Notes: a model not told the origin generated them from the sequence alone. 64,000 nt of DNA from Bretschneidera sinensis (GCA_023935145.1 CM043697.1:54076001-54140000); one strand, 5' to 3'. Counted from the first letter of the stretch, positions 12,415-23,044 are shown. Made by a program: numbers and translations.

Positions 12415-13340
12415 GTTCCTTCAAGTGTCCTCAATCGATGATGGCCTCAATCTATTGTTTTAAGGCATGGCACTCCTTAATGTAGTACCCATGGTTCCTA
12501 TGGAACCGACACCATTTTCCATGATATCCGTTGAGGTGCTGCAGTCTCGGGGCCCACTAGAGGACTACCCTGTCTTGGAGTTGCATTAGAACATTTGTCT
12601 TAGATGCATTAAGAGGAGTGAAAATCTCAAAATGGGCGGGGCCTTGTACCTGCCCTCGCGGTAGGGTTTTTAGGTGGTCTTGTTGTGAGAGTCGCTGGTA
12701 TCTTTCATCTTCTTCTTTGTCTCCCATTCTTTTTCTCTTCGAAAAGCTTGGTCATCTTCTGGTAGCATGTATTTCTCTACTCGGGCCAATACCTCGTTCA
12801 TGTCTTTAGGCGCTCGCCTGGTGAGCTTGGAGCTGAAGATTTCAGACTTTAGTCCATTTTTGAACGCTAGCAACTAAACGTTGGGATTGAGGTCGAGGAT
12901 CTCCCAAGCGGCAACGTTGAACCTTCATATATAGGCCCGAAACCTCTCTCCTTGATGTTGAATGATGTTGAACAGGCTCTCTGAGGTCTTCTTAGGTCTA
13001 TTTCTATTAAGAAAGTAGGATGCAAAAGCGTAGCTGAGCTCTTTGAAAGTGCCAATGCTTCCTAGTTTTAACTAGGAATACCACGTGCTAGAAGCTTTTT
13101 CAAGCATCAGGGGAAACACTTGGCACATGACAGAATTGGAGTGCCGATGCAGCATCATAGTAGTTTTATAATACTAGAGGTGATCTAAGGGATCTGCCAA
13201 GCTGTCATAGGGCTTGATTTGCAGCATTCAAAAATTTGGTTGGAATAGAGCTTCGAGGACTTCTGGTGTGAATGGTGGGTCCGAGACGTTGAGTTCGTCT
13301 AGGACGCTATGATTTTAGCCCTTGAATACTCTGTTGATAT
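12415..13340 (-). pseudogene. Element B Gag remnant
   Basis: Near 12873-12670 the translation gives MLAFKNGLKSEIFSSKL, PKDMNEVLARVEKYM and a Lys/Glu-rich tail, typical of a plant Ty3 Gag. Near 12540-12450 it reads CRFHRNHGYYIKEC, matching the atypical zinc-binding motif of Tat Gag. Upstream segments (13055-12867) resemble the capsid region but are frame-broken. Confidence 0.72.
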
Positions 13341-13798
13341 TTTCTTCCATTTCCTCGATCTGTTTGTCTAGGCTGAGGTTGCTTTTGCAAGAGGAACCTC
13401 ATTTGGACTTATTTGGCGTGGCGAGGAGACGAGGGTGAGGATTTTCGAAGAAAGAAAGCTCCAGGAACTGTGCTTGAATCTTTGGAATAGTAGGATGTGC
13501 TGAGGCAACTCCTCAGATATTTCGAGCGGGTTGATCTTTGTGTGGTGAGGGCGTTGTGCTCCAGGAAAGGTTCGCAGGTCGTAGCCAGAAGTCCTATGCT
13601 CAGATATAGTAGGGAACCTCGAGCCGGACCACTAGATGTGAGCATTGTTTTATGTGGGTGCGACGCTGGTCCCAGAGACTCTCTTGCTAGTGTTCCTGGT
13701 GGTGTTTTTAGGTGGCATGGCAACAGATGAGTTCTTTAGATTTCTTCACTTCTATTATTTAGCGAGAGATTGGTTTCCCCAAGGAAGACGCCAATCTA

Positions 13799-14435
13799 TT
13801 GATGCCGAAAATCTGCTACTGAGCTAGAGGTCCAATATTCAACGGTCTGCACAAAGAAAGAAAGGTGAACTAAAGAGTCGTCGGAGGTGATGGGGGGTGG
13901 TGCCTCCGAGGACTCTCCGATGCCAATGTCAGTGCAAGGTTTTAGGGAGAATGGAGAGTTGGGATGCTAGTGTTCTTAGTGAAGTTTGAAATTTTTAGTT
14001 GGGATTGGATTCACATACCTTGGCCTTTTATAGTGTTTCAGAGGCAAGTTGACCACGTGCTCGAGATGGCGCGATCCCTGAGATCCTGCCTCTCCAGCGA
14101 GGGGTCTTGTCACGTGTTTAAGGATGGTTCAATCCCTGAAATCACGCTTACACTTTTGCACGGGAGAGGTCTGTGAATGACGACGGCTTCTTCACCTGCG
14201 TGTCCACATGTCACTTGGCCATTGGAGATGAGTTGTCCATGTATCATTAGGCTATTGGAGGGTGCTTGTTACTGGCATGGCCACGTGTCGTTCGGTCATT
14301 GGAGAAGAGTTGTTCATGTGTCATTAGGCTATTGGAGGGTTCCTGTTATTGACGTAGTCACGTGTTATCCGGTCATTGGAAGGGAGTTGTCCATATGTCA
14401 TCAGGCTATTAGAGAGTTAACTATCGATTGTATCG
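13799..14435 (-). repeat. Element B 5' LTR with a three-unit internal minisatellite
   Basis: It aligns with 8544-9045. Inside, CATTGGAG-headed units begin at 14220, 14297 and 14374, an exact 77-base spacing, each containing AGTTGTYCATG and TATTRGAGRGT. Just left of the LTR the minus strand reads TTGGCGTCTTCCTTGGGG, a degenerate version of the Tat primer-binding site. That orients this copy as the 5' LTR. Confidence 0.8.
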
Positions 14436-15659
14436 GCTATATTAATGTTATCTAAAAGCTGACCCATATTACTTGCTGGCTTAAAGACACTTGGCTTAAA
14501 GTATGGTCACCCAAACATGGTAACGCCTCCAATGGGTCCGATGGGATCATAACAACCGTTTATATAACTCCCACAGTAATCAAGATAGTTATGTAAAGTA
14601 TGATTTGTACTGAAAAACGTTACTAAATGGTTTGCTTTTACGTACCTATACGGTTAAGTCAAATGGTCATTACAGTATAATAATGGAATAATGGCCTCGT
14701 CTTTTATAACGTTTATAACATTTATGTTTGAATGCACAGCACTTGGCATCACTTATTTGACTAATATCGATTATATGACAGCGTAGAGCGGTAAAGCATA
14801 TAATAATGCACAGTGGTAAAGCAATTTTTAGTTTGAAACTTTGATGCACTTTTACTCATGATATTTACAGGACAATTAATTGCTGCACTGTTACTAAATA
14901 GGCCGTCTGTTTCAGCAAGCCACTAAACGATCGTACGTTTCAGTATTTAGGCTATTAAAGCATAAATACTAGACTATAATTTATTTATTTTTAAATTCAG
15001 TGAATGGCCTATTATACCAGCCATGACAAGTAATAGTTCTGACTGTAATCATGATATTTTTAAAAAATATATATTGGGTGTAGTTAACCTTGCCTTAACA
15101 CTCAGAAACCACGTACCCTGCCTTAACGATGACTGATTTAATGTGTAAGAGAGTCATTTTGTCTTTTTTATCTTTTATTTTGCAAATTATTAGTTGTGGT
15201 CAACATTGTCAAAAAGCTAAATTTACTAATATTTGTAAATTTTATCTACATGTATATTGTCCTGTTTGAATGCACTAAAAATTTCTTTTACTAGTATCAC
15301 AATTTACACTGAATGTTTCTAATATATAGATATCAAAATCCTTTTGTATTATATTTTTGTGCATGTACTCCTACTTATTCTCATGTGTACACTCATTATA
15401 CCTATAAAAACACAGCTCATTGAGTCACCATCGAGTCAAAATCTACTCAATGACGACTCGGTCCCTATACTAGTTTACTCTTAAGTTCATTTGCCAAAAA
15501 AAACTACTAGTATATATAATACAATCAAAATTCTCATACACATTTATAATTCTTATACATATGTATACACAATATTATATGTATATATATCATGAAATAA
15601 AAATTCATACATATACAACATAGTATATAAAAGTATGTATATAACACATGCAAGACATA
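14436..15659. other. Element A 5' internal remainder, no recognisable coding sequence
   Basis: This lies between element B and the element A primer site. It should hold the copia leader and Gag. I find no Gag similarity and no long ORF in any frame. It is AT-rich with TATATA and ATACATAT runs toward 15600. It is either decayed or foreign sequence. Confidence 0.5.
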
Positions 15660-15671
15660 GCTCTGATACCA
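15660..15671 (-). other. Element A primer-binding site (initiator Met tRNA)
   Basis: The minus strand reads TGGTATCAGAGC, the canonical plant copia primer site, two bases inside the 5' LTR. Confidence 0.9.
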
Positions 15672-15673
15672 CG

Positions 15674-16151
15674 TGTTAATAATATTCTAAGGATCTATTA
15701 CATGCATTAGACCACTAATTAGATCAATTGAATATCACATACTTGATGTTTGCGATATACTGTTATTTCGGTAACTTCATAGTGATCTCAAAACATCAAT
15801 ACGTACAAGACTATCTAGCTAGGTTTCTTCCTCTCATTACTCTCTCTATTTAGTATGACATCTTTGTAAAGGGGAAAACTCATCTGGTTAAGGGAGGGGA
15901 GAGGACCTAGCTCATGTTTATAATAAGCTTAATGGGTCGCCCATCATAGCCCATTAGGTTTATCAAGCACACACCACTGCCCAACCATATCTAAATCCAT
16001 TAGGTCTATCTAGCCCACCAACGAGATCAGATAGATGTTAGGCCCATAAAGTCAATCTTAGGAACCCAATCCAGTCAGTTTTATAAATACAAAACCCTAC
16101 AATCTAATGGAAGCCCATAAATAATATTAGAACATTTTATATATTCTACCA
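15674..16151 (-). repeat. Element A 5' LTR
   Basis: This 478-base LTR reads TGTTAATAATATTC to TTCTACCA on the plus strand and is the partner of 3209-3675. It has a 10-base insertion (ACCACTAATT) relative to the 3' LTR and many substitutions. Confidence 0.88.
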
Positions 16152-16156
16152 TAATA

Positions 16157-16393
16157 TTTGGGTAGAATTATAATAGATCAAAATTGTAATATTTGCTCAC
16201 ATTTTCTTAGAAAACAAAAAGATTGGAAAGGAGAAAGAGAGGAAGAGACAACGGAGGAAAAGCCAGTGACATTTCCATAGGCAAGAGAGAAGGGAAATCT
16301 CGTGGTAATGAAAAATGGACGTGGCAAGGATAATTTTGATCCAAGATAGTTGGAACACAGTGTTAAGTTATGTCATAAGTAGGACAATTAACA

Positions 16394-16432
<39 letters not shown>

Positions 16433-17469
16433 GATCCAAAATATGAAGATGAGCATAAAATATGATGAATTGGGCATGTGGAATCCATCATGCGCACTTG
16501 TTAATAAAGCAATTCACCATTAAAAGAAAAAAAAAATATTGTTCAACTCGGGTCCATTAAAAATACATGGCACAAAGCAATTTTAACTCTTGAATGAAAA
16601 AAAAAATATCTTTATTTTTTTGTGATATGTATCTTTTCTACCTCGGTACTAGGCAAGAATTTCTCGTAAAAAAACACTTATAATTAATAATTCTCTTAAA
16701 AAAATGACTAAGGCATCTCATTGGTTATATTGGGGTATTTTGAAAATTTATCTCGAAGGTAATGATGGTATCCTAAGTAATAACAAAACAAACATTAAAC
16801 TTGATCCAAATCTATTTGTACCTAATCCAAATCTTAAGTGTTTTCACAAATTAAGTCTAATAAATATACCACAATGACAAAATGAATTAGAGAGAAGAAA
16901 GACCCGTCCGTAGTCGTTGCACAAAAGATAGATAAAAATAGATTTTATTATTTTCGTTTAAAAATTGAAATAAATATCAAGTTCATGGTGAGATTGAATG
17001 TCACTAGGAAAAATTCAGATTTAGATATCTCTATTTAATTATATGACATTCAATCTTACCATTAACTTGACTTTATTTCAATTCTTAAATGGAAAGTATC
17101 AAAATTTGCATTTTATAATCAATATAGTAGAATATTGGGTTTAATTAATTGATGAGTAATTTAAAAAAAATTAAAAAATAAATATATATTTAATAGATAA
17201 AAGTTTATAAATTCAATTTATAAGAAATTGAGGAGTTAAAAAAGGTTTAAGGCAATTATAAGAAAACCCAAAATCTTTCCCCCGCTTTGAAAAGGAAATA
17301 ACTCCCAAATGTAACCCTGCATTTCTTTTGCCTTACTTCAAACCCCCTCCCAAACAAGTACCGTAACAACATATTGCCCACGGGCACTGCCCACCTGATA
17401 AACTACCTTGAATGAAGTAGATACCCTTAAATTAGTAAGATAATCTCAAAGCCACCCTTACCCGTCTTC
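16157..17469. other. Intergenic region right of element A
   Basis: No gene is evident. It contains a CT/TA microsatellite at about 16401-16433 and an imperfect inverted repeat at 16957-17089, listed separately. The composition is AT-rich, rising in GC toward 17470 near the possible 5' exon. Confidence 0.6.
16957..17089. repeat. Imperfect inverted repeat, about 46-base arms
   Basis: The left arm 16957-17003 (TTTAAAAATTG to TGAATGTCA) pairs with the right arm 17044-17089 (TGACATTCAATC to CTTAAA), with about five mismatches and one indel around a 40-base loop. It may be a small foldback transposon remnant or a hairpin-forming transcript. No target-site duplication was established. Confidence 0.7.
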
Positions 17470-17704
17470 TAAATCCATTTTCCTTTTTCCTTGCTCGCAA
17501 CTCGCAAGGGGAAGCAACCATCCGGGCGGGCAAAATTTCCTTTTCCTTTCTCTCTTTTTTCTTCCCCTCACGGGTCACGACTCACGGCAGCTCATCTTTT
17601 TCAGTTTTTCTGTCTTCCTTCCAGAATCCAGTCGACAGCAGCACAGGCGGATGCGAGCTGGCGACGAATCCAGAACCACACGCGGCGGCTTGACTCTTGA
17701 AAAG
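17470..17704 (+). other. Possible 5' non-coding exon upstream of the PPR gene
   Basis: The stretch is more GC- and C/T-rich than its surroundings and ends in GAAAAG followed by GTTAGC, a plausible splice donor. Pyrimidine-rich leaders of this kind are common in plant 5' UTRs. It could belong to the PPR transcript, with splicing into the region before 20027, or to the ancestral promoter of the duplicated lipase segment. Only composition and a donor-like site support it. Confidence 0.25.
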
Positions 17705-18267
17705 GTTAGCTATTTTGCATAAAAATTGCTTTGCTCAAGTTGTTTAGGTTTCTGATAGAAAGAAGGTATTAGGTTATTATTTTTTCTTGCATTTGATCTG
17801 GTTTACGTATTTTCTATTGTGAAGTAGTTTAGTGCTTGATTAATTACTAATTAGCTCATGAATTATGAACACCACCTGCTTGAAGAAAAAGGCCAAAGGA
17901 CTGGAGCAACATGGGGCAACTGGTTTTGATCAAACTGGGCTGGTTTTGTTTATGTATGATGTATCACAAAGAATTGGATATTAACACTGAATCAGGTTCT
18001 TAATAGGAGCTGGGTTTCTGCATCGCAAAAAAGGGGATTGCTTGATTATTTGTTCTCTTTTCTCAACTGTTTTCTTTAGTCAAACATGAACCTGTTTCAT
18101 TCTTTGAACTCTTTTGTCTTTGGGGGAAATATGGTCGAAGATATTCTGTTGTAGAGTTGACATAGAAAGAACCTGAACTGGGTGGATATGATGGTCCAAC
18201 GATATTGGTACATGCTCTTGCAATGCAAAATATTTTATGGTTGGTTTTAAGGTAAAATATTGGTAAC

Positions 18268-19893
18268 AGATTTGCTTGGGTTTTCGCTAACGATATGTGC
18301 CTGAATCTGCCGTGAGGCACCTGCCAGACCTATATGCAAATGGTTTCTCAGCCTCTTTATCCGAGGAATAGCTAATCAATCAATGAAACACCTCTATTAT
18401 ATTGTGAAAATTCCACTTTTCTCCCTTTTTTATTGAGATTATAATGATACTAATTAAAATTTCTGGTTTCCAATTTTTTCATGATTGAATTTTGGTTTAT
18501 CTTAGGTATGAAAGCGAAAGTTAGTTGTGTAAATTATTGCTATAATGAAAATGAAATGCAATATCATGGTTTATCTCATAGTTACCAAGAAATCGGTATG
18601 CCCTGGTTCGTGGTACGGGTACGGGAACATGATACGTTACCCACCCCGTACGTGATACGTTGGGCTTAAATGATTTTTATTATGTATAAGTACATGCATA
18701 AAATTAGGATATTGGATATATTTATAAGTACAATTTAAATAGAAATAATAATAGTTTAGAAGATATTAGAGTTTTGACAAAATAATACAGCCAATAAACA
18801 TAATATTAGAAAACATAAATTTAAAATAAAATATGAGCATTCTGTTATTGCCTTTCTTGTGTCTATATATATATATATATATTTTAATATTTTAGCTAAA
18901 AATCTTCAGAAAAATTTGGATCGCCAATTTTAGGGATCCAGTATGCGACTGCACCATGAATCGGAACGTAAGATCTAGATCGCGGTTCCAAGAGGGATTA
19001 GGGATCCCGATAACTATGATTATCTTTCTGTTCAATTTTGAAGTGAAAAAGCATGTGTTTGATCAGTGAGAGCTAAATCAGGATGTTAATGATGGAGGGG
19101 CATCTTTGATAAATTTGATAGTGAACCAAGCAGAGCTGCTAAAGATATATAGATACAGTAGAATTAAATGTTAGAATAAATATATTAAGAACAATTTACC
19201 ATTCGTTATCAATAGCTTTAATGCTAGAGATATTTACCGTCCTTGAAAATGAGGCCATTTGATCTCTAATAGTCTAATATCACTTTATTAATCAGCACAG
19301 TTTCATTCCTTGCAAATATTCTTTCTATTAGCTTATCTTTGAAACAAAAAGGCATCTGGTTTATCTTTACTGAACTTTACGCTTTTGTTCTTTTTGCAAT
19401 CTGGAATATGGTGAGAGATCTTTATCCTTGAGAATGTAACAATGTTTTCTTGGTCTGATTGTGTAACTATTAAGTAGCAATTTCAGCTCCTTGCAAACTA
19501 TCTCATGACTGCAAACAAAAGTACAGTAGTTTGCCTTCTTGACATGGAGGTTGATTCAACATTAAAAAATGCAGGAAATGGAGCCGGAAACAAATCCCCT
19601 CCTAGCAGTGAATCTCTGGTGGAGACCATTTCAAGCATTCAATGGAGTAAGATTGGGTTGAGGGTTGAAGCTTGAGTGATCTTTCCGTCGGGCTATATCG
19701 TATACACCTTCGTCAAGCATCTTTGAATCCATTTGAGGATGTAAAGGGTGTTCAGGTCTCATTAGATTCAATAGTGAGTGCTAAACCCTCGTTATTGTGG
19801 GACATATTTCTCTTTTTAGTAATAATATGCTTACTTTTCTTCGCTAGAGCTCTTCACCAGAGCTCTTATGCAGTGATTTCTGATCTAGGTCCA
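18268..19893 (+). pseudogene. Partial class-3 lipase duplicate (5' non-coding region plus one exon)
   Basis: This segment is paralogous to about 57550-59885. Shared stretches include TTTGGTTTATCTTAGGTATG, AGAGCTAAATCAGGATGTTA and ACCAAGCAGAGCTGCTAAAG. One coding exon is recognisable at 19575-19773 (acceptor TGCAG, donor GTGAGTG), encoding the lipase segment KSPPSS and FVKHL-frame remnants. It is 199 bases against 200 at 59574-59773. A 1-base deletion near 19655 shifts the frame to a TGA. The preceding lipase exon (58991-59262 in the other copy) is missing, removed with about 1.1 kb. Similarity ends about 130 bases before the PPR start. It is non-functional as a lipase. Confidence 0.85.
18576..19019. 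mobile_element. Non-autonomous DNA transposon (MITE-like), 444 bases
   Basis: The ends read TCATAGTTACC and, inverted, TCATAGTTATC, an 11-base terminal inverted repeat with one mismatch. Flanks ttatc at 18571-18575 and 19020-19024 form a target-site duplication of 5 bases, possibly longer. The paralogous segment near 57890-57900 has the uninterrupted sequence and serves as an empty site. The interior contains repeated GGTACGGG-like motifs and a TATATA run, with no transposase. Superfamily not assigned. Confidence 0.82.
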
Positions 19894-20026
19894 AGATGTA
19901 TATGGTTTCGCGTTCATATCCAACTCTGACAAATACTTGTCAAAATACATGAAAGCTATAACTAACTTAAACTGTTTTTGATTTCCAAACCCAAAACCCC
20001 TTCGTCAACCTTACTCACTCACTCAA

Positions 20027-21685
20027 ATGCACACCATAGTTGATCATATAAAGAAATGTTCTAGTTTACCGAAGCTGGAATCTATATACGCCACCACGAT
20101 TAAGACCAATGCAAACCAGGACTGTTTCTTGATAAACCAGTTTATTAGTGCATGCACTACTTTTTATCGGATAGATTATGCAGTTTTGGCCTTTACCCAG
20201 ATGGAAGTACCCAATGTTTTTGTCTATAATGCATTGATAAGAGGCTTTGTCCATTGTTGTTACCCAATTCAAGCTCTTGAATATTTCAAGCATATGCTGA
20301 GAGCTTCAGTTTGTCCCACAAGTTTCACGTTTTCGTCGTTAGTTAAGGCTTCTGGTTTGGTATCTGCATCTGGATTTGGAGAAGCTGTTCATGGGCACAT
20401 CTGGAAACATGGGTTTGATTCACATATTTATGTTCAAACTGCTCTGATCGACTTTTACTCTAATACGGCTAAAATTGTCGAATCAAAAAAGGTGTTCAAT
20501 GAAATGTCTGAGCGAGATACTTTTGCATGGACTACGATGGTTTCAGCTCATTCCCGGATTGGGGATTTGAGTTTTGCGAGGAAGTTGTTTGATGAGATGC
20601 CGGAGAAGAATATCGCGACATGGAATACTTTGATTGATGGATATGCCAGATTGGGCAATGTGGAGTCTGCGGAGTTGTTGTTTAATCAAATGCCGGGGAG
20701 GGATATAATATCATGGACAACTATGATCACTTGCTATTCTCAGAATAAGAAATTTAGAGAAGCATTAGCTGTATTTAATGAGATGACAGCATATGGGGAT
20801 AGCCCTGATGAAGTGACTATGGCAACTGTTATTTCCGCTTGTGCCCATCTTGGAGCGCTTGACTTAGGAAAAGCAATACATCTTTATTTGATGCAAAATG
20901 AATTTAAGCTCGATGTTTATATTGGGTCTGCATTGGTTGATATGTATGCTAAATGTGGCAGCTTAGATAGGTCACTTTTGGTCTTCTTCAAATTGCGAGA
21001 AAAAAACCTTTTCTGTTGGAATTCAATAATTGAAGGGCTTGCTGTCCATGGTTATGCAGAAGAAACGCTGGCAATGTTTAGCAGGATGGAGGGGGAGAAG
21101 ATCAAGCCTAATGGGGTTACGTTTATTAGTGTTCTGAGTGCATGCACTCATGCAGGACTTGTTGAAGAAGGCCGTAGGAGATTTCAGAGCATGACTTGTG
21201 ATTATTCTATTACTCCTGACGTTGAGCATTATGGATGCATGGTCGATCTATTGAGCAAAGCTGGCTTGCTTAAGGAGGCGCTGGACTTGATAAGAAGCAT
21301 GGACTTTGAAGCAAACTCTGTTATTTGGGGTGCCTTGCTTGGTGGCTGTAAGCTCCACAAGAACTTAGAGATTGCTCAGATTGCTGTTAGTAAATTGATG
21401 GTTTTGGAGCCAAACAATAGTGGCTATTACACCCTTTTGGTTAACATGTATGCTGAAATTAACCGATGGGGTGAGGTTGCAAAGATCAGGGCAACAATGA
21501 AAGAATTAGGGGTAGAGAAGAGATGTCCTGGGTCCAGTTGGATTGAAATGGAGAGTCAAATATATCAGTTTGCAGCATCTGATAAATGTCATCTAGCTTC
21601 TAATGAGATTTACTTGTTGCTGGCTGAGTTAGATGGGCAGCTGAAGCTAGCGGGCTATGTACCTGAACTTGGGTCGATATTATAG
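20027..21685 (+). CDS. PLS-class pentatricopeptide repeat protein, E subgroup
   Basis: A single intronless ORF of 552 codons, typical of plant PPR genes. PPR motifs run from about residue 30 to 430. Recognisable repeats include PNVFVYNALIRGFVHC, RDTFAWTTMVSAHSRIGD, KNIATWNTLIDGYARLGN, RDIISWTTMITCYSQN and KNLFCWNSIIEGLAVHGY. They are followed by the E region (VIWGALLGGCKLHKN, MVLEPNNSGYY, CPGSSWIEME) and a short E+-like tail ending YVPELGSIL. There is no DYW deaminase domain. Such proteins bind organellar RNA and usually act in C-to-U editing with partner deaminases. Mitochondrial or plastid targeting is inferred, and the N-terminus is not a strong transit peptide by eye. It resembles what I recall of Arabidopsis At1g06143/At1g06145. 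The start is the first in-frame ATG. No lesion was seen. Confidence 0.95.
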   Translation: MHTIVDHIKKCSSLPKLESIYATTIKTNANQDCFLINQFISACTTFYRIDYAVLAFTQMEVPNVFVYNALIRGFVHCCYPIQALEYFKHMLRASVCPTSFTFSSLVKASGLVSASGFGEAVHGHIWKHGFDSHIYVQTALIDFYSNTAKIVESKKVFNEMSERDTFAWTTMVSAHSRIGDLSFARKLFDEMPEKNIATWNTLIDGYARLGNVESAELLFNQMPGRDIISWTTMITCYSQNKKFREALAVFNEMTAYGDSPDEVTMATVISACAHLGALDLGKAIHLYLMQNEFKLDVYIGSALVDMYAKCGSLDRSLLVFFKLREKNLFCWNSIIEGLAVHGYAEETLAMFSRMEGEKIKPNGVTFISVLSACTHAGLVEEGRRRFQSMTCDYSITPDVEHYGCMVDLLSKAGLLKEALDLIRSMDFEANSVIWGALLGGCKLHKNLEIAQIAVSKLMVLEPNNSGYYTLLVNMYAEINRWGEVAKIRATMKELGVEKRCPGSSWIEMESQIYQFAASDKCHLASNEIYLLLAELDGQLKLAGYVPELGSIL

Positions 21686-23044
21686 CAATTCGGTCCTCAT
21701 AGAGAGAAATGACATTACGGATTGACATGGCTGAAAATCACGAATGGTTGTGAACCATATACAGGATTGATTCGTTTAAAGTCATAACTGTGTTGTAAAA
21801 GAAAGCTCCAAGTTGAGTGTTAGTGCAGTGGAGCCACTCTATTCAGGTGCAGTCATGCAGAGGCTTGGTTGTTAGTCCCAAAAAAAGGTATGCAAATCAC
21901 AAATTTCCTTAACTATTGGTATCACATTGTAAATCTGACAGGTACTCTTTTGCTTGTGGCAACCTTACGTATTTTGGATAGTTTGATTTTACTTGTTTAT
22001 CTAGAGATAAATGTGTTCTCTTGCCATTGCTTTTTTTAGCACAATCTTCTTGCTACTCACAGCACAGGAGTATATCATATTTGATATTTCCATGTGGAAT
22101 GCTGTGAGGCCCCTTTGGAACCCATCTAATGTGAAAGTCTTAGAAATTTTCTGTTTGAAAGTACCGATATGGCAGGGTTTAATATGTACTGTTCACTATT
22201 ATGGATGCAGTTAAAAACAGAAAGCAGAAGCTCACATGCAGAAGAAAAAGATGAAGAAGAAGAAGAAAGAAGATTATGTTGATTAAGTTAATTTAAGGCC
22301 TACAGTGGAAGGAAGCTAGTATTGGTTGTTGGGGTCAGAAAATGTGGCTAAGATGATGATTTAAACAAATGACCAGTTAAAGTAAAATTGGCATAACCGT
22401 TAAAGGTTAGAGATCAGCCACCAGTGTTTTTTCTGTATGTCACAAGGGCATATAGAGATGGTTATCTAGTGCTTGTGTTCGTTGTTGCAAAGAAACTGGT
22501 TTTGGATGAAATTCTTGAAAAGTAATAAGAATCCACTCTTGGATGACCAAATCAATTTTTGTTATGACCAAGGCAATTTGGCCTAGACTTCAAGACTTAA
22601 TAAAGTGCCAGGATAACTTCAAAACTTTGGTTTCAACTTCTAGACATGCGAAGTGCGGTGCTGGTTTGGTCAAAGTTCGGATCGTTTGAGTTTCAAAATG
22701 AACTCAGTATCTGAATATAGGTTCTTTAAGGTTATGGAGCCGAATCCAAATACTTGAATATTCGGCTTGTTGGGCTAGTAAATCTGTTCGTTTTGTTTTC
22801 AAATATTCTAGTAAATCTGTTCGTTTTGTTTTCAAATATATATACAATATTTGAAAACAAAACGAACAGATTTACTAGCCCAACAAGCCGAATATTCAAG
22901 TATTTGGGTTCGGTATATATATATGTATATTATGGGTTTTTTCTAATCAATGCCTTAAAAGTAAAGTTAAGTTGCATTTAATAGTTATTTGGTCTACTAG
23001 TAGTAGTAGTTTTCTATGTTATTTTATTTTTTAGTAGTATTAGA
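21686..23044. other. PPR 3' flank and intergenic region
   Basis: It presumably contains the PPR 3' UTR, though no clear poly(A) signal was singled out. No further gene is recognised. A Lys/Glu-rich short coding-like run near 22230-22280 (AAGAAGAAGAAGAAAG) is a purine repeat. A long hairpin at 22739-22914 is listed separately. Confidence 0.6.
22739..22914. repeat. Long near-perfect hairpin with 69-base arms
   Basis: The left arm 22739-22807 (starts GCCGAATCCAAATACTTG) and right arm 22846-22914 are reverse complements with 67 of 69 positions matching by eye. The 38-base loop contains a second tandem copy (22808-22840) of the inner 33 bases of the left arm (22775-22807, starting CTAGTAAATCTGTTCG). 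The arms contain no obvious transposon ends. RNA from either strand would fold into a long double-stranded stem. Confidence 0.9.

Larger units (their letters stand above)
8544..14435 (-). mobile_element. Element B: Ty3/gypsy Tat-clade retrotransposon inserted in element A
   Basis: LTR copies lie at 8544-about 9045 and 13799-about 14435. The minus-strand order is Gag, protease, reverse transcriptase, RNase H, a second archaeal-type RNase H, integrase. The extra RNase H before integrase is characteristic of the plant Tat clade. The left outer edge reads TGTTGATGCC, so the element ends GGCATCAACA, as Tat elements usually do. A gctat flank at 8539-8543 recurs at 14436-14440, but the right terminus is then CG rather than CA and gctat is common nearby, so the right edge is tentative. 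The integrase 3' half and the 3' untranslated region are missing. Confidence 0.87.
3209..16151 (-). mobile_element. Element A: Ty1/copia LTR retrotransposon, degenerate, interrupted by element B
   Basis: Two matching LTRs (3209-3675 and 15674-16151) start TG and end CA on the plus strand and are flanked by taatt (3204-3208) and taata (16152-16156), a 4/5 target-site duplication. Just inside the right LTR is the initiator-Met tRNA primer site (TGGTATCAGAGC on the minus strand), so the right LTR is the 5' LTR. Just inside the left LTR is a purine-rich tract. Pol remnants lie on the minus strand in copia order: integrase, then reverse transcriptase, then RNase H. Removing element B leaves about 7 kb, a normal copia size. 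Gag is not recognisable. Confidence 0.88.

Noticed and set aside
16401..16433. CT then TA microsatellite as a regulatory element
   Set aside because: A common simple repeat with no distinguishing feature.
17491..17700. 69-codon ORF before the PPR gene
   Set aside because: No similarity and a biased Ser/Arg composition. More likely a 5' untranslated exon or promoter sequence.
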